From Imhoffiella purpurea (GTDB lineage: Bacteria; Pseudomonadota; Gammaproteobacteria; Chromatiales; Chromatiaceae), in the NCBI RefSeq assembly GCF_000585215.1, contig NZ_AONC01000003.1, positions 1 through 64,000 of the forward strand: DNA of 64,000 nucleotides, in the 5' to 3' direction. The notes under the pieces are model-generated. The model was not told the DNA's origin and did not search any database. It saw only the letters and a list, made by a program, of their open reading frames with translations. The translations under genes were made by a program, and so were the position numbers. Shown one piece after another: positions 52,895 through 62,282 of this stretch (position 1 is its first letter; the number at the start of each line of letters is the position of its first letter).

Positions 52895-54457
52895 TCAGAT
52901 CCGGCACGCCCAGCGCGCATCGGCGATGGAGCGCCAGGCATGGCCGTTCCATTCCAGCAGTCCCTCGGCCTGGTGCGGCCCGTCGCTGCCCGCGACATAG
53001 GTCGGCATGGGCTCTTGATCCTGCTCGGCCCAGGCGGTCGCAATGGGGGTCATGATGCGCCACTGGGCCTCGACCCCGTCGCCGCGGGTGAACTGGGTCG
53101 AGTCGCCGCGCAGCGCGTCCAGCAGCAGCACCGCATAGGCCGAGAGCGGATCCTCGAAGTTGCCCTGATAGCAGAAATCCATGCTCACCGGCACGGCCCG
53201 GCGCGAGGTACCCGGCTGCTTGGCGCCGAAGGTGAGACTGATGCCCTCGTCCGGCTGGATGCGCAGGATGATGACGTTGGACTGGAAACAGTCCTGACAG
53301 GGGAAGAAGCTGAGCGGCGGCTTGTGGAAGTGGACCGCGATCTCGGTGACCTGCTGCGCCAGACGCTTGCCGGTGCGCAGATAGAAGGGCACCCCGGCCC
53401 AGCGCCAGTTGTCGATGCGCAGATCGAGCGCGACATAGGTCTCGGTGCGGGACGAGGCCGGCACATCCGGCTCCTCCAGCCAGCCCGGCACCTGCTCCCC
53501 GCCGACCGTGCCGGCGACATACTGGGCGCGCACGGTCCGGCTGGCGACCTGCTCCGGGGTCATGGGGCGAATGCTGCGCCAGACCTCGGACTTCTTGTCG
53601 TGCACCGAATCGGCCTCCAGCGACACGGGGGCATCCATGGCCGTCAGGGCCAGCAGCTGCATCAAATGATTGGCCACCATGTCGCGCAGCGCGCCCGACT
53701 CGTCGTAATAGCCGGCCCGGTGACCCACGCCGAGCGACTCGGCGGCCGTGATCTCGACGTACTCGATGTGATTGCGATTCCAGACCGACTCGAAGAGCGC
53801 ATTGCCGAAGCGGAAGAAAAGGACGTTCTGGACCGTTTCCTTGCCCAGATAATGATCGATGCGGTAGACCTGCGACTCGTCGAAATCCTCGGCGATCAGC
53901 CGATTCAGCTCCTGGGCCGATGCCAGGTCGTGACCGAAGGGCTTTTCGAGGACGATGCGCGAGAAACCCCGCTCCTCGCGATTGAGCCCGACCTCGGCGA
54001 GCCGCCGGACGATCTCGGGCGCGGCGCTGGGGGCGGTCGCGAGATAGAAGAGGCGGTTGGCGCCGGGGAAGTCCTTCATGCGCTCGGCCAGGCGCCGGTG
54101 CGTCTCGGGATCGAAAAAATCACCGGAGAGATAGGAAATGGATGCCGCGAAGGCGTTCCAGGCATCCTCGGTGAAGGCGCCGGCCTCCGCCGTCCCCTTG
54201 TCGCTCCCGCTCGCCGTGAGGCGTCCGCGCAGATCGTCCCGGAACGCATCGTCGCTCATCTCGCGGCGCCCGATCCCCAGTATCCGGAAGTCTTCGGCCA
54301 GACAATCCTTGCGAGCCAGACTGAAGAGGGATGGAATCAGCTTGCGCCAGGTCAGATCCCCGGTCGCGCCGAAGATCACCAGAACGCAGGGCTCGGCCTT
54401 GGGCAGCTGGGTCTCGGGAAGATCGATACGGGTCGTGAGGTCGATGCTGGGTGGCAT
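52895..54457 (-). CDS. zwf: Glucose-6-phosphate 1-dehydrogenase
   Basis: A 520-residue enzyme. NADP-binding GATGDLTWRKL near the N-terminus, active-site signature RIDHYLGKETVQN with the catalytic His, and the C-terminal substrate-binding beta domain. It forms 6-phosphogluconolactone, the first step of the oxidative pentose phosphate pathway. Last gene of the gnd-pgl-zwf operon. Confidence 0.96.
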   Translation of the reverse strand: MPPSIDLTTRIDLPETQLPKAEPCVLVIFGATGDLTWRKLIPSLFSLARKDCLAEDFRILGIGRREMSDDAFRDDLRGRLTASGSDKGTAEAGAFTEDAWNAFAASISYLSGDFFDPETHRRLAERMKDFPGANRLFYLATAPSAAPEIVRRLAEVGLNREERGFSRIVLEKPFGHDLASAQELNRLIAEDFDESQVYRIDHYLGKETVQNVLFFRFGNALFESVWNRNHIEYVEITAAESLGVGHRAGYYDESGALRDMVANHLMQLLALTAMDAPVSLEADSVHDKKSEVWRSIRPMTPEQVASRTVRAQYVAGTVGGEQVPGWLEEPDVPASSRTETYVALDLRIDNWRWAGVPFYLRTGKRLAQQVTEIAVHFHKPPLSFFPCQDCFQSNVIILRIQPDEGISLTFGAKQPGTSRRAVPVSMDFCYQGNFEDPLSAYAVLLLDALRGDSTQFTRGDGVEAQWRIMTPIATAWAEQDQEPMPTYVAGSDGPHQAEGLLEWNGHAWRSIADARWACRI

Positions 54458-54466
54458 GTCCGACTC

Positions 54467-55189
54467 CTATTCGGCGGATGACTCGGGGGGCGGAACGGGC
54501 CGAGCATTGATACAGGTGAAGACGTCGACCCCTTCGATCGCACCGATCCGGCTCGCGGGCAAGTCGACCCCGGCGCACCAGCGCGAGACCGCATCCCGTT
54601 TGTCCGCCCCGGCGACGAGAAAGAGACAGCGGCGGGCATAGCTCAAGCGCGCAGGGCTCAGCGAGACACGCGACTCTGGCGGCTTGGGGGCGCCGTGCAC
54701 CGCGATGGCGTCCGGCCAGCGCGTCGAGCGCTCCCAGTCGCCGCCCGGAAAGAGACTGGCCGTATGCCCGTCTTCGCCGAGCCCCAAAAGGACGAGATCG
54801 AAGGCATCGACATCGGCGAGCTCGCGGCTATAGGCGGCGGCCGCCTGCTCGGGCCCGAGCTCGGCGGGGATGGCATGGATCCGCCCCGGTGGAATGGGCA
54901 CCGCATCGAGCAGGGCCTCTGCGGCCATGCGGCTGTTGCGCTCGGCATCGTCCGGGGGCAGGCAGCGCTCGTCGCCGTAATAGATCGACCAGGCCGACCA
55001 GCGCGTATCGGCGGACCGCAGGGCCTGGTAGATGGACCGCGGCGTCCGTCCTCCGGCCAGAACCAGGCTAAACCTTCCGTTCGACGCGATCGATTGGGCG
55101 GCGACGCCCAGGATGACATTCACCGCCGCCTGTTCCAGCGCCTCCAGCGTCGGGAAGGCACGCAAACGACTGTGCTGACGATGGGGCAC
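54467..55189 (-). CDS. pgl: 6-phosphogluconolactonase
   Basis: A 240-residue NagB/RpiA-like lactonase. Signatures: LVLAGGRTPRSIYQAL, IYYGDERCLPPDD, NSRMAAEALLD, DLVLLGLGEDGHTASLFPG. GTG at 55189 starts 2 bp after gnd, with a GGGGGA upstream. It hydrolyses the Zwf product to 6-phosphogluconate. Confidence 0.93.
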   Translation of the reverse strand: MPHRQHSRLRAFPTLEALEQAAVNVILGVAAQSIASNGRFSLVLAGGRTPRSIYQALRSADTRWSAWSIYYGDERCLPPDDAERNSRMAAEALLDAVPIPPGRIHAIPAELGPEQAAAAYSRELADVDAFDLVLLGLGEDGHTASLFPGGDWERSTRWPDAIAVHGAPKPPESRVSLSPARLSYARRCLFLVAGADKRDAVSRWCAGVDLPASRIGAIEGVDVFTCINARPVPPPESSAE

Positions 55190-55191
55190 GA

Positions 55192-56169
55192 TCAGTCCCC
55201 CGTGGGCTCTCGATGCCCGCCGAAGCCATGGCGCATGGCCGAGAGCACCTTCTCGGCAAAGGTATGCTCCTGGCGCGAGCGGAAGCGGGCGAAGAGCGCC
55301 GCCGTCAGCACCTCGGCCGGAACGGCCTCGTCGATCGCCGCCTGAACCGTCCAGCGGCCCTCGCCCGAATCCTGGACGAAACCGCTGTAATTCGAGAGAT
55401 CCGGATTCTCCGCCAGGGCCGAGGCCGAGAGGTCGAGCAACCAGGAGGTCACCACGCTGCCGCGCCGCCACAGCTCGGCGATATCGGCCAGATCCAAATC
55501 GTAGCGCTCGTCGGGGGGGAGCGACTCGGAATTCGCGTTGCGCAGGATGTCGAAGCCCTCGGCGTAGGCCTGCATGAGCCCGTATTCGATACCGTTGTGG
55601 ACCATCTTGACGAAGTGCCCCGCCCCCGCCGGACCGCAGTGGAGATAGCCACGTTCGGCGCTGCCGCCACCGGTTCGACCGGGTGAAGGAGGGATCCCCG
55701 AATCCCCGGGGGCCAGGGTCGCGAACACGGGCTCCAGCCGGGTCACCGCCTCGGCCGGTCCGCCGACCATCAGGCAGTAGCCCCGCTCGAGCCCCCAGAC
55801 GCCGCCACTGGTCCCCGCATCGATATAATGGATGCCCTGCTCGACGAGGGTCTTGGCGCGCCGGACGTCGTCCTTGTAATGGCTGTTGCCGCCATCGACG
55901 ATGACGTCTCCAGGGCTGAAATAACCCGCCAGCTCGGACACGACCCGATCGGTGACGGATCCGGCCGGCAGCATCACCCAGGCCGCGCGCGGAGGAGCCA
56001 GATGTCCGGCCAGATCGGCCAGGTCGCCGACCCCGACCGCCCCATCCGCGACCAGCGCCTCCACGGCCGCCGGGTCGCGATCGTAGACCACGCACTCATG
56101 GCCATCGCGCATCAGGCGCCGGGCCATGTTTCCGCCCATGCGTCCCAAACCGACCATTGCGATCTGCAT
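55192..56169 (-). CDS. gnd: 6-phosphogluconate dehydrogenase, decarboxylating
   Basis: A 325-residue enzyme of the short (YqeC/GndA) class. NAD(P)-binding [19 protein letters not shown]; substrate signature [12 protein letters not shown] and [21 protein letters not shown]; catalytic Lys region [18 protein letters not shown]. The ATG at 56169 has a perfect AGGAGG upstream. It makes ribulose 5-phosphate and CO2. First gene of the operon. Confidence 0.94.
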   Translation of the reverse strand: MQIAMVGLGRMGGNMARRLMRDGHECVVYDRDPAAVEALVADGAVGVGDLADLAGHLAPPRAAWVMLPAGSVTDRVVSELAGYFSPGDVIVDGGNSHYKDDVRRAKTLVEQGIHYIDAGTSGGVWGLERGYCLMVGGPAEAVTRLEPVFATLAPGDSGIPPSPGRTGGGSAERGYLHCGPAGAGHFVKMVHNGIEYGLMQAYAEGFDILRNANSESLPPDERYDLDLADIAELWRRGSVVTSWLLDLSASALAENPDLSNYSGFVQDSGEGRWTVQAAIDEAVPAEVLTAALFARFRSRQEHTFAEKVLSAMRHGFGGHREPTGD

Positions 56170-56586
56170 ACCTTGCCTCCTGACTCGTTCGATGGAAAAG
56201 GGCGTCGGCAGCCCGTCCAAGTACCCACATGGGTTTACCGACCGGACGGCTCACGAAGGGTTCAATGCAGCCGCACCAGAAGGATACAACCACAGAGGCG
56301 ATCGGGTGGTGTGGACACCGAGCTCTCGCGGTCCACCCCGAACGCAAACCGAACGGGCTCCGTGGTACTAGATTGGGTATCGCATCGCACCTACACACCC
56401 CCGGCGGGCTTGAGACCGACATTAACATTCGGTCATCGACCGGGCATCGAGACGAACCGGATTTGAGATCAGGTCCTTAAACCCAATACACTTCCCGCCT
56501 GCTCAGTCGCGACGCGGACGACCGGGGTCCGCGACCCGCCGCTCGCGCGGCGGACAGCGCGCCCGAGAACGCGAAACGGAATCACG
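56170..56586. promoter_or_regulatory. Divergent control region between gnd and DUF1538 gene
   Basis: These 417 bases separate two divergent operons and contain no convincing gene. Both promoters should lie here. I see no strong sigma-70 consensus and no riboswitch-like structure. Confidence 0.45.
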
Positions 56587-58464
56587 ATGAAGCATCCGGG
56601 CCCGAACGACCAGAATGCGACACCGGAGGACATGCAGTTGCCACGAACGGAATCCGACAGCGGAGACCAGACCGCGCCGCAAACGATGCCGACCGAGATC
56701 CGCTTCGGCGCCTTCGTCCGTGAGATCACGGTCCAGCAGAACCGCATCTCCTACAACAGCCTCACACCCAAGGTCTGGCGCGACGCGGAAGGGAGAGAGA
56801 TCCCCTATCAGGCGTCCAGGATCCGGCTCAGGCCCATCGATGCCTACCGTCTGATCCGCCCCTACGTCAGCGTCCGCTTCATGGAGCAGATTCGCGCCGT
56901 GCTGCCGCTGGCGCTCTACCTGGTCCTGTTCCAGCTCTTCGTCCTGCACCAGAACATCCTCGACGCCTGGATCATCGCCGGCGGACTGGTCGCCGTCATC
57001 CTCGGCCTCATGTGCTTCATGGAGGGACTCAAGGTCGGGCTCATGCCCTTCGGCGAGACCCTGGGCAGCACGCTGCCGGCCAAGGCCCATCTGCACCTGG
57101 TGCTGCTCATCGCCTTCCTCTTGGGCATCGGCGTCACCTTCGCCGAACCGGCGATCGGCGCGCTCAAGGCGGCTGGACAGATCGTGCGGGTCGAATCCGC
57201 CCCCTATCTCTATACCCTGCTCAACGACTGGTCCGAGATCCTCGTCCTCGGGGTCGGGCTGGGCGTCGGCATCGCCGCCGTGCTCGGCACCCTGCGCTTC
57301 CTCTACGGCTGGAGCCTCAAGCCGCTCATCTATCTGACCCTGCTCCCCACGCTCGGATTGACGCTCTACATCCTGCAGGATCCCGAGCTGGCCAAGACGC
57401 TGGGGCTGGCCTGGGACTGCGGGGCCGTCACTACCGGACCGGTCACCGTCCCGCTGGTGCTGTCCCTGGGAATCGGCATCGCGGCGGCCGCCGGCAAGGG
57501 CCAGACATCGCTCTCGGGCTTCGGCATCGTCACCCTCGCCTCGCTCTTTCCGATCCTGGGCGTGGAACTGCTGGCGCTCTACGTCGCCCAGGTCTCGAGC
57601 CCGGAGGAGATCATCGCCGCCGCGGCCGAGGCCAGCGCGCTCGCCACCGAGCCCGACTGGTACGCCCGAACGCCCTGGCTCGAGATCCTCGGCGGACTGC
57701 GCGCCATCCTGCCGCTGGTACTCTTCCTCTTCCTGGTGCTGCGCCTGGTGCTGAGAGAACGCATCCAGCATCCGGGCAACATCACCTACGGCATCACACT
57801 CGCCGTCATCGGCATGATCATCTTCAACCTCGGTCTCACCTACGGACTCACCAAGCTGGGCAGTCAGTCCGGCGGACTGGTGCCGGCCTCCTTCACCGAG
57901 ATCGCCGCGGTCGAGGGCGATCCGCTCTACAGCTTCGAGCTCGGCCTCACCATCGCCTTCGTCTTCGCCTGGCTGCTCGGCTTCGGCGCCACACTGGCCG
58001 AACCGGCGCTCAACGCACTGGGGCTGACGGTCGAGAACCTGACCAACGGCGCCTTCCGCAAGCAGCTGCTCATGAACGCGGTCTCGATCGGGGTCGGCTT
58101 CGGACTCATGCTCGGCGTGGCCAAGATCGTCTTCGCCTTCTCCATCGCCTGGCTCCTGGTCCCGGGCTATCTGCTGGCGGTTTTCCTGACCTTCTTCTCG
58201 ACCGAGGAATTCGTCAACATCGCCTGGGACAGCGCCGGCGTCACCACGGGTCCGGTCACCGTTCCGCTGGTGCTGGCGATGGGGCTCGGCTTCGGCGACG
58301 CCATGAACGCGATCGAGGGCTTCGGGATCCTCTCCATGGCCTCGATCTGTCCGATCCTCTCGGTGCTGATCACCGGGCTCTGGATCCAGTGGAAGGTGCG
58401 CCGCAAGCATCGTCGCTACGACGCATCCATGAATACGAGCGCTGCTCAGGAGGCATCCGCGTGA
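56587..58464 (+). CDS. DUF1538-family multi-pass membrane protein (duplicated)
   Basis: A 625-residue membrane protein with an N-terminal ~100-residue cytoplasmic region and about twelve hydrophobic segments. It consists of two halves: TFAEPAIGAL (~183) and TLAEPALNAL (~468), and AVTTGPVTVPLVLSLG (~278) and GVTTGPVTVPLVLAMG (~550). The paired TTGPVTVPLVL motifs suggest a transport path with inverted or tandem symmetry. The stop overlaps a PII-like gene by GTGA. Substrate unknown; PII partners suggest nitrogen or inorganic carbon. Confidence 0.85.
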   Translation: MKHPGPNDQNATPEDMQLPRTESDSGDQTAPQTMPTEIRFGAFVREITVQQNRISYNSLTPKVWRDAEGREIPYQASRIRLRPIDAYRLIRPYVSVRFMEQIRAVLPLALYLVLFQLFVLHQNILDAWIIAGGLVAVILGLMCFMEGLKVGLMPFGETLGSTLPAKAHLHLVLLIAFLLGIGVTFAEPAIGALKAAGQIVRVESAPYLYTLLNDWSEILVLGVGLGVGIAAVLGTLRFLYGWSLKPLIYLTLLPTLGLTLYILQDPELAKTLGLAWDCGAVTTGPVTVPLVLSLGIGIAAAAGKGQTSLSGFGIVTLASLFPILGVELLALYVAQVSSPEEIIAAAAEASALATEPDWYARTPWLEILGGLRAILPLVLFLFLVLRLVLRERIQHPGNITYGITLAVIGMIIFNLGLTYGLTKLGSQSGGLVPASFTEIAAVEGDPLYSFELGLTIAFVFAWLLGFGATLAEPALNALGLTVENLTNGAFRKQLLMNAVSIGVGFGLMLGVAKIVFAFSIAWLLVPGYLLAVFLTFFSTEEFVNIAWDSAGVTTGPVTVPLVLAMGLGFGDAMNAIEGFGILSMASICPILSVLITGLWIQWKVRRKHRRYDASMNTSAAQEASA

Positions 58465-58841
58465 GCAAGCAGGAGATCGTCGTACTGACCGACGTCGCAC
58501 TCATCACCGCCAGCGTGCAGCGCGGCATGGCCGATGAGATCGTCAAGGCCGCCCAGGAGGCGGGCGCCCAGGGCGCCAGCATCCACTATGCGCACGGACG
58601 CGGCGTGCGCGAGCGTCTGGGGATCTGGGGGCTGGCGGTCGAGGCCGAGAAGGAGGTGATCAACATCGTCGTCTCGGGCGACCAGGTCGACCGTGTCTTC
58701 GAGAAGATGTACATCGCCGGGCAGATGGATACACCAGGCATGGGCTTCATGTGGGTCACGCCGCTCGAGAAGGCCGCCACCTTCGTTCCGCCCGAGATCG
58801 TCGAACGACTCGCCAAGCCCAAATCCAGACGCCGGACCTGA
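58461..58841 (+). CDS. PII-like signalling protein (first copy)
   Basis: A 126-residue ferredoxin-like PII-family protein with GTG start and AGGAGG upstream. Typical elements are VVLTDVALITASVQRGMADEIVKAAQEAG, HGRGVRERLGIWGLAVEAEKEVINIVV and a short loop in place of the classic T-loop tyrosine region. It probably regulates the membrane protein directly, as GlnK does for AmtB. The ligand is unknown. Confidence 0.78.
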   Translation: MSKQEIVVLTDVALITASVQRGMADEIVKAAQEAGAQGASIHYAHGRGVRERLGIWGLAVEAEKEVINIVVSGDQVDRVFEKMYIAGQMDTPGMGFMWVTPLEKAATFVPPEIVERLAKPKSRRRT

Positions 58842-58857
58842 CGCGGAGGGATATCGG

Positions 58858-59199
58858 ATGCTCAATACCGAACCACAGAAGATCATCACCTGCATCCTGC
58901 CCAAGGGCCGGGCCCAGCCCCTCGCCAAACACCTGACCAAGGAGCGCGGACTGACCACCGTCGACATCCATTACGCGCGCGGCGTCGGCCGCATCACCCC
59001 GCTCCGTCACCGGGGCATCGGCGAGACCTCGGAGCGCGAGATCCTCACCGTCGCCGTCCCCGCCGAGGAGGCGGATGCCCATTTCGAGCACATCTACGCC
59101 TTCGCCGAGATCAACCGTCCGCACGGCGGACTCATGTTCATGCACGGCACGCGCTCATCGACCCATTTCAGGCTGCCGGAACTGCCGGAGGAGGACTAG
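58858..59199 (+). CDS. PII-like signalling protein (second copy)
   Basis: A 113-residue PII-family protein, 16 bp after the first with GGAGGG upstream. Elements: IITCILPKGRAQPLAKHLTKERGLTTVDIHYARGVGR and EREILTVAVPAEEADAHFEHIYAFAEIN. It is clearly diverged from the first copy, so the two may form heteromers or bind different ligands. Confidence 0.75.
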   Translation: MLNTEPQKIITCILPKGRAQPLAKHLTKERGLTTVDIHYARGVGRITPLRHRGIGETSEREILTVAVPAEEADAHFEHIYAFAEINRPHGGLMFMHGTRSSTHFRLPELPEED

Positions 59200-59232
59200 G
59201 GGGAGCGGCCGCAGCGGACGTATCGAGGCGGG

Positions 59233-59781
59233 TCAGATCTTGACCGGGCGGTAGAAGAGGTGCTGGCCGATACGGGTGGTGCGCTTGTAGGCACTCGACC
59301 AGGAAGGCTTGCAGTAGCTGGCGTGGTAGTAGAGGGCGCCATGGGTGGGATCGGAAACCACATCGTCCATCACGCGCCGGGCGATCTCCATGGCCTTGCG
59401 CCAGGCCTTCTGGTTCGTCGGCCGATCCGAGCGGCCATCGCACCACCAGGAGAACTGGCAGCGGTTGCGCTCGATTCCGCCCTGCTTCACCACGGCGCAG
59501 ACCGACCCGGGAAAGGACTTGGAGGCGACGCGGTTCATGGTGACGCGAGCCACCGCGACCTGCCCTGCCTCGGATTCCGAGCGGGCCTCATGATAGATGT
59601 TGAGCGCGAGACAGCGCAGATCCTGCTCCGCCATCGAATTGGTGACGGGCCGATCGACGGCAACCTCTGCCGCCGGGGTCTCGATCCTTGTGGCTACCTC
59701 GAGAGACTCGAGATGGGACGAGGTGAGGATCGATGGAAAAAAGATGATTGCGGACAAGGCCGTTAGAGAGAGAACACGCAT
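59233..59781 (-). CDS. SleB-type cell wall hydrolase
   Basis: A 182-residue protein with an N-terminal signal segment (~1-20). The hydrolase_2 (SleB) domain spans ~52-180: LALNIYHEARSESEAGQVAVARVTMNRV with the catalytic Glu, CQFSWWCDGRSD, and GALYYHASYCKPSW. It likely cleaves peptidoglycan in the periplasm. Divergent from a CrtO-like gene. Confidence 0.88.
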   Translation of the reverse strand: MRVLSLTALSAIIFFPSILTSSHLESLEVATRIETPAAEVAVDRPVTNSMAEQDLRCLALNIYHEARSESEAGQVAVARVTMNRVASKSFPGSVCAVVKQGGIERNRCQFSWWCDGRSDRPTNQKAWRKAMEIARRVMDDVVSDPTHGALYYHASYCKPSWSSAYKRTTRIGQHLFYRPVKI

Positions 59782-59839
59782 GGTCGAATATCGTTGAAGT
59801 CATATCGAGTATCTCTTCTATGGTAGAGCATCGACGAAG

Positions 59840-59857
59840 ATTAGGGAAATCCCTAAT
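59840..59857. promoter_or_regulatory. Perfect palindrome upstream of sleB-like gene
   Basis: ATTAGGGA, AA, TCCCTAAT: 8-bp perfect arms with a 2-bp spacer. It lies 59 bp upstream of the sleB-like start and 134 bp upstream of the CrtO-like start, so it can control either. Dimeric repressor binding is likely. Confidence 0.45.
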
Positions 59858-59990
59858 TGACCGATTGTGATCGCCATCACCCGAAGCGGACTCGGGCGAT
59901 GGCGAAATCCAGCTTCAAAACAAAGCCCTGGCGACAGTCATCCTGAATCGACAGACGACCTGGCGCAGATTCTCTGCCGAGACGTGAAAG

Positions 59991-60491
59991 ATGCATTATG
60001 TCGCGCTCTATTCCGCCATCTGGATCTGTTTTCATTTCGGATCCGGGTACCTGGCCTACCTGTTGCCGAACGCCGCCATCGGAAGACTCCCATTGGTGAA
60101 CGCGAGCTACAGCTGGGAAAACGACGGAAAATTCTACGAAGGACTCGGAATCCGGACGTGGAAGGATCGACTCCCGGAGGCCGGGGCCTTCTTCCCCGGG
60201 GGATTCTCGAAACGCAGGCTGCTGAGACAGGACGCAAGCTATCTGGGGAAATTCGTCCTGGAGACGTCCCGCGCCGAGTGCTCGCATTGGCTGACCTGGG
60301 GCTTGTCCCTCACCTTCTTCGCCTGGAATCCCTGGGAGATCGGGGTGGTGATGCTGGTTTACGGCGCGTTGTCCAACATTCCCTTCATCCTAGTGCAGCG
60401 CTACAACCGCGCGCGCCTCAGGCGCACCTTGCGAATCATCGAGCGCCAGACGCGCGGAGCCCGCCCTGTCCGAAGAGGAATGGATACTTGA
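59991..60491 (+). CDS. Glycosyl-4,4'-diaponeurosporenoate acyltransferase-like (CrtO-like) membrane protein
   Basis: A 166-residue protein with hydrophobic segments ~4-26, ~103-115 and ~118-135. Family-like stretches: FYEGLGIRTWKDRLPEAGAFF, LETSRAECSHWLTW and LPFILVQRYNR-like ending (here SNIPFILVQRYNRARL). In Staphylococcus CrtO acylates a C30 carotenoid glycoside; here the substrate is unknown, possibly another glycolipid or carotenoid. Confidence 0.75.
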   Translation: MHYVALYSAIWICFHFGSGYLAYLLPNAAIGRLPLVNASYSWENDGKFYEGLGIRTWKDRLPEAGAFFPGGFSKRRLLRQDASYLGKFVLETSRAECSHWLTWGLSLTFFAWNPWEIGVVMLVYGALSNIPFILVQRYNRARLRRTLRIIERQTRGARPVRRGMDT

Positions 60492-60608
60492 GCGGCCGCC
60501 GGGCCGGCCAGACACCGCGGGCGCCCTCATCATGCCCGGGGCCGGGCAAGCGCCGAACGAACAGGGAATGGGATTCGCAAACCGCCACTCACCGGACTCG
60601 ATAACCTC

Positions 60609-62243
60609 ATGATTCAGTTCAAACGTCTCGCCCTGCCCCTCCTCATCTGCTGCTCGACCCCGGCCGTGGCCGAAGACACCGTCGGACAGCGACTCGCTTC
60701 GCAAGGCGATACGGCCCGCGGCATCCCGGCGTGCGCCAGCTGTCACGAGCCGGACGGCGGCGGCAGCGAGCCGATCGGATCGGCACGGCTCGCCGGACAG
60801 AATTCCGTTTATCTGCAACGTCAGATCGAGCACTTTCGCAGCGGCCGCCGAGACAATCCGATCATGACCCCCTGGGCGAATCAGCTGACCGCCAGCGAGA
60901 TCGTCGCGGTCAGCGACTATTACGCGGGACTTAGGCCAGCGACACATGCCTCGGTCCCCAAGGGAGTGGATCCGCGTACAGGTGCCGAACTGGCGCTGTT
61001 CGGCGACTGGCAGGATCGCGGGCTACCCGGCTGCGTCCAGTGTCACGGCCCGAATGGATCCGGGGTCGGAGAGGGCTTTCCGGCGCTGGCGGGCCAACCC
61101 TATGCCTATCTGCGCAACCAGTTGACGGCCTGGATGCAGGACCGACGCTCCGGAGATCCGCTCGGCCTGATGAAAGGCGTCGCCTCGCGTCTGACCAAGG
61201 ACGAGGCATCGCTGGTCGCCGCCTATTTCGCCGCCATGCCGATCACGTCGGGCGGCCTTGAGAAGTCAGGGACACCAAGCGATTCGGCCAAGCATCTGCC
61301 GGCGGCCAGCCCGACCTCGGCCGGTCTGCACTCGGAGACGATTCCCGAACTGGCCGACATCCCGGCAGGCCGAGCCCCGACCAGCCAGGGGTATTTCAGG
61401 CCGCCGGCGCGCAGCGAACGCCCGGACGGCCCCTTCGGAGAGATGGTCGCGCTCGGCGAGGCCATCTTCCGCCAGACCGACACGCACCCAGACTCCGCGC
61501 CGCACGTCGGCAACGGTCAAACCTGCCGGAACTGCCATCTGGACGCGGGCCGCCTGGCCAACGTCTCGCCCATGTGGGCGGCCTGGGTCTCCTACCCGGC
61601 ATACCGCGGCAAGAGCCATCGCGTGGACACGCTCACCAGCCGCATCCAGGGCTGCTTCACCTATTCGATGAACGCCCAGGATTCAGCCACCGGGGAACCG
61701 CCCGACGCCGACTCCAGGACCATCGTCGCACTGCTCAGCTACAGCTACTGGCTCGCGACCGGCGCGCCGACCGGCGACCGCGGCATTCCGGGACGGGGCT
61801 ATCCGGATATCGAGGAGCCTGCCGGCGGATACGACGCCAGGCGCGGCGAAGACGTCTATCAGGCCAACTGCGCCATCTGTCACGGAGAGGACGGAGCCGG
61901 CGCGCGGAAGGACGGCATCTCCGTCTTCCCCCCGCTCTGGGGACCCAACTCCTACAACTGGGGCGCCGGGATGCACGTCATCGACACGGCGGCCGCCTTC
62001 ATCCGGCACATGATGCCATTGGGCGGAAGCATCGCACTGAGCGATCAGGATGCCTGGGACGTCTCGGCCTTCATCAACAGCCACGAGCGCCCCCAGGACC
62101 CGCGCTTCACCGGGGATCTCGATGAAACGGCAGAGCGTTTCCACGGCGGACGCTACGATCTATACGGCACACCGAGCGCGCTCGACGGCCATCGGCTCGG
62201 CGCAGGCACGCCTGCCGCGACAGCGAAAGCCGAGGGCAATTGA
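60609..62243 (+). CDS. tsdBA: Thiosulfate dehydrogenase, TsdB-TsdA fusion (tetra-haem cytochrome c)
   Basis: A 544-residue periplasmic protein with a signal peptide (~1-22, ending AVAE). The N-terminal half is a cytochrome c4-like dihaem unit (CASCH at ~42-46 and CVQCH at ~141-145), equivalent to TsdB. The C-terminal half is TsdA: CRNCH (~304-308), the unusual Cys haem ligand region RIQGCFTYSMN (Cys ~349) and CAICH (~421-425). It oxidises two thiosulfates to tetrathionate, the TsdB part accepting electrons. TsdBA fusions are described in Marichromatium; assignment rests on motif order. Confidence 0.88.
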   Translation: MIQFKRLALPLLICCSTPAVAEDTVGQRLASQGDTARGIPACASCHEPDGGGSEPIGSARLAGQNSVYLQRQIEHFRSGRRDNPIMTPWANQLTASEIVAVSDYYAGLRPATHASVPKGVDPRTGAELALFGDWQDRGLPGCVQCHGPNGSGVGEGFPALAGQPYAYLRNQLTAWMQDRRSGDPLGLMKGVASRLTKDEASLVAAYFAAMPITSGGLEKSGTPSDSAKHLPAASPTSAGLHSETIPELADIPAGRAPTSQGYFRPPARSERPDGPFGEMVALGEAIFRQTDTHPDSAPHVGNGQTCRNCHLDAGRLANVSPMWAAWVSYPAYRGKSHRVDTLTSRIQGCFTYSMNAQDSATGEPPDADSRTIVALLSYSYWLATGAPTGDRGIPGRGYPDIEEPAGGYDARRGEDVYQANCAICHGEDGAGARKDGISVFPPLWGPNSYNWGAGMHVIDTAAAFIRHMMPLGGSIALSDQDAWDVSAFINSHERPQDPRFTGDLDETAERFHGGRYDLYGTPSALDGHRLGAGTPAATAKAEGN

Positions 62244-62282
62244 AGAGGAAGATGGCGGATACCCGGAGATCCGCCAGCGCCA

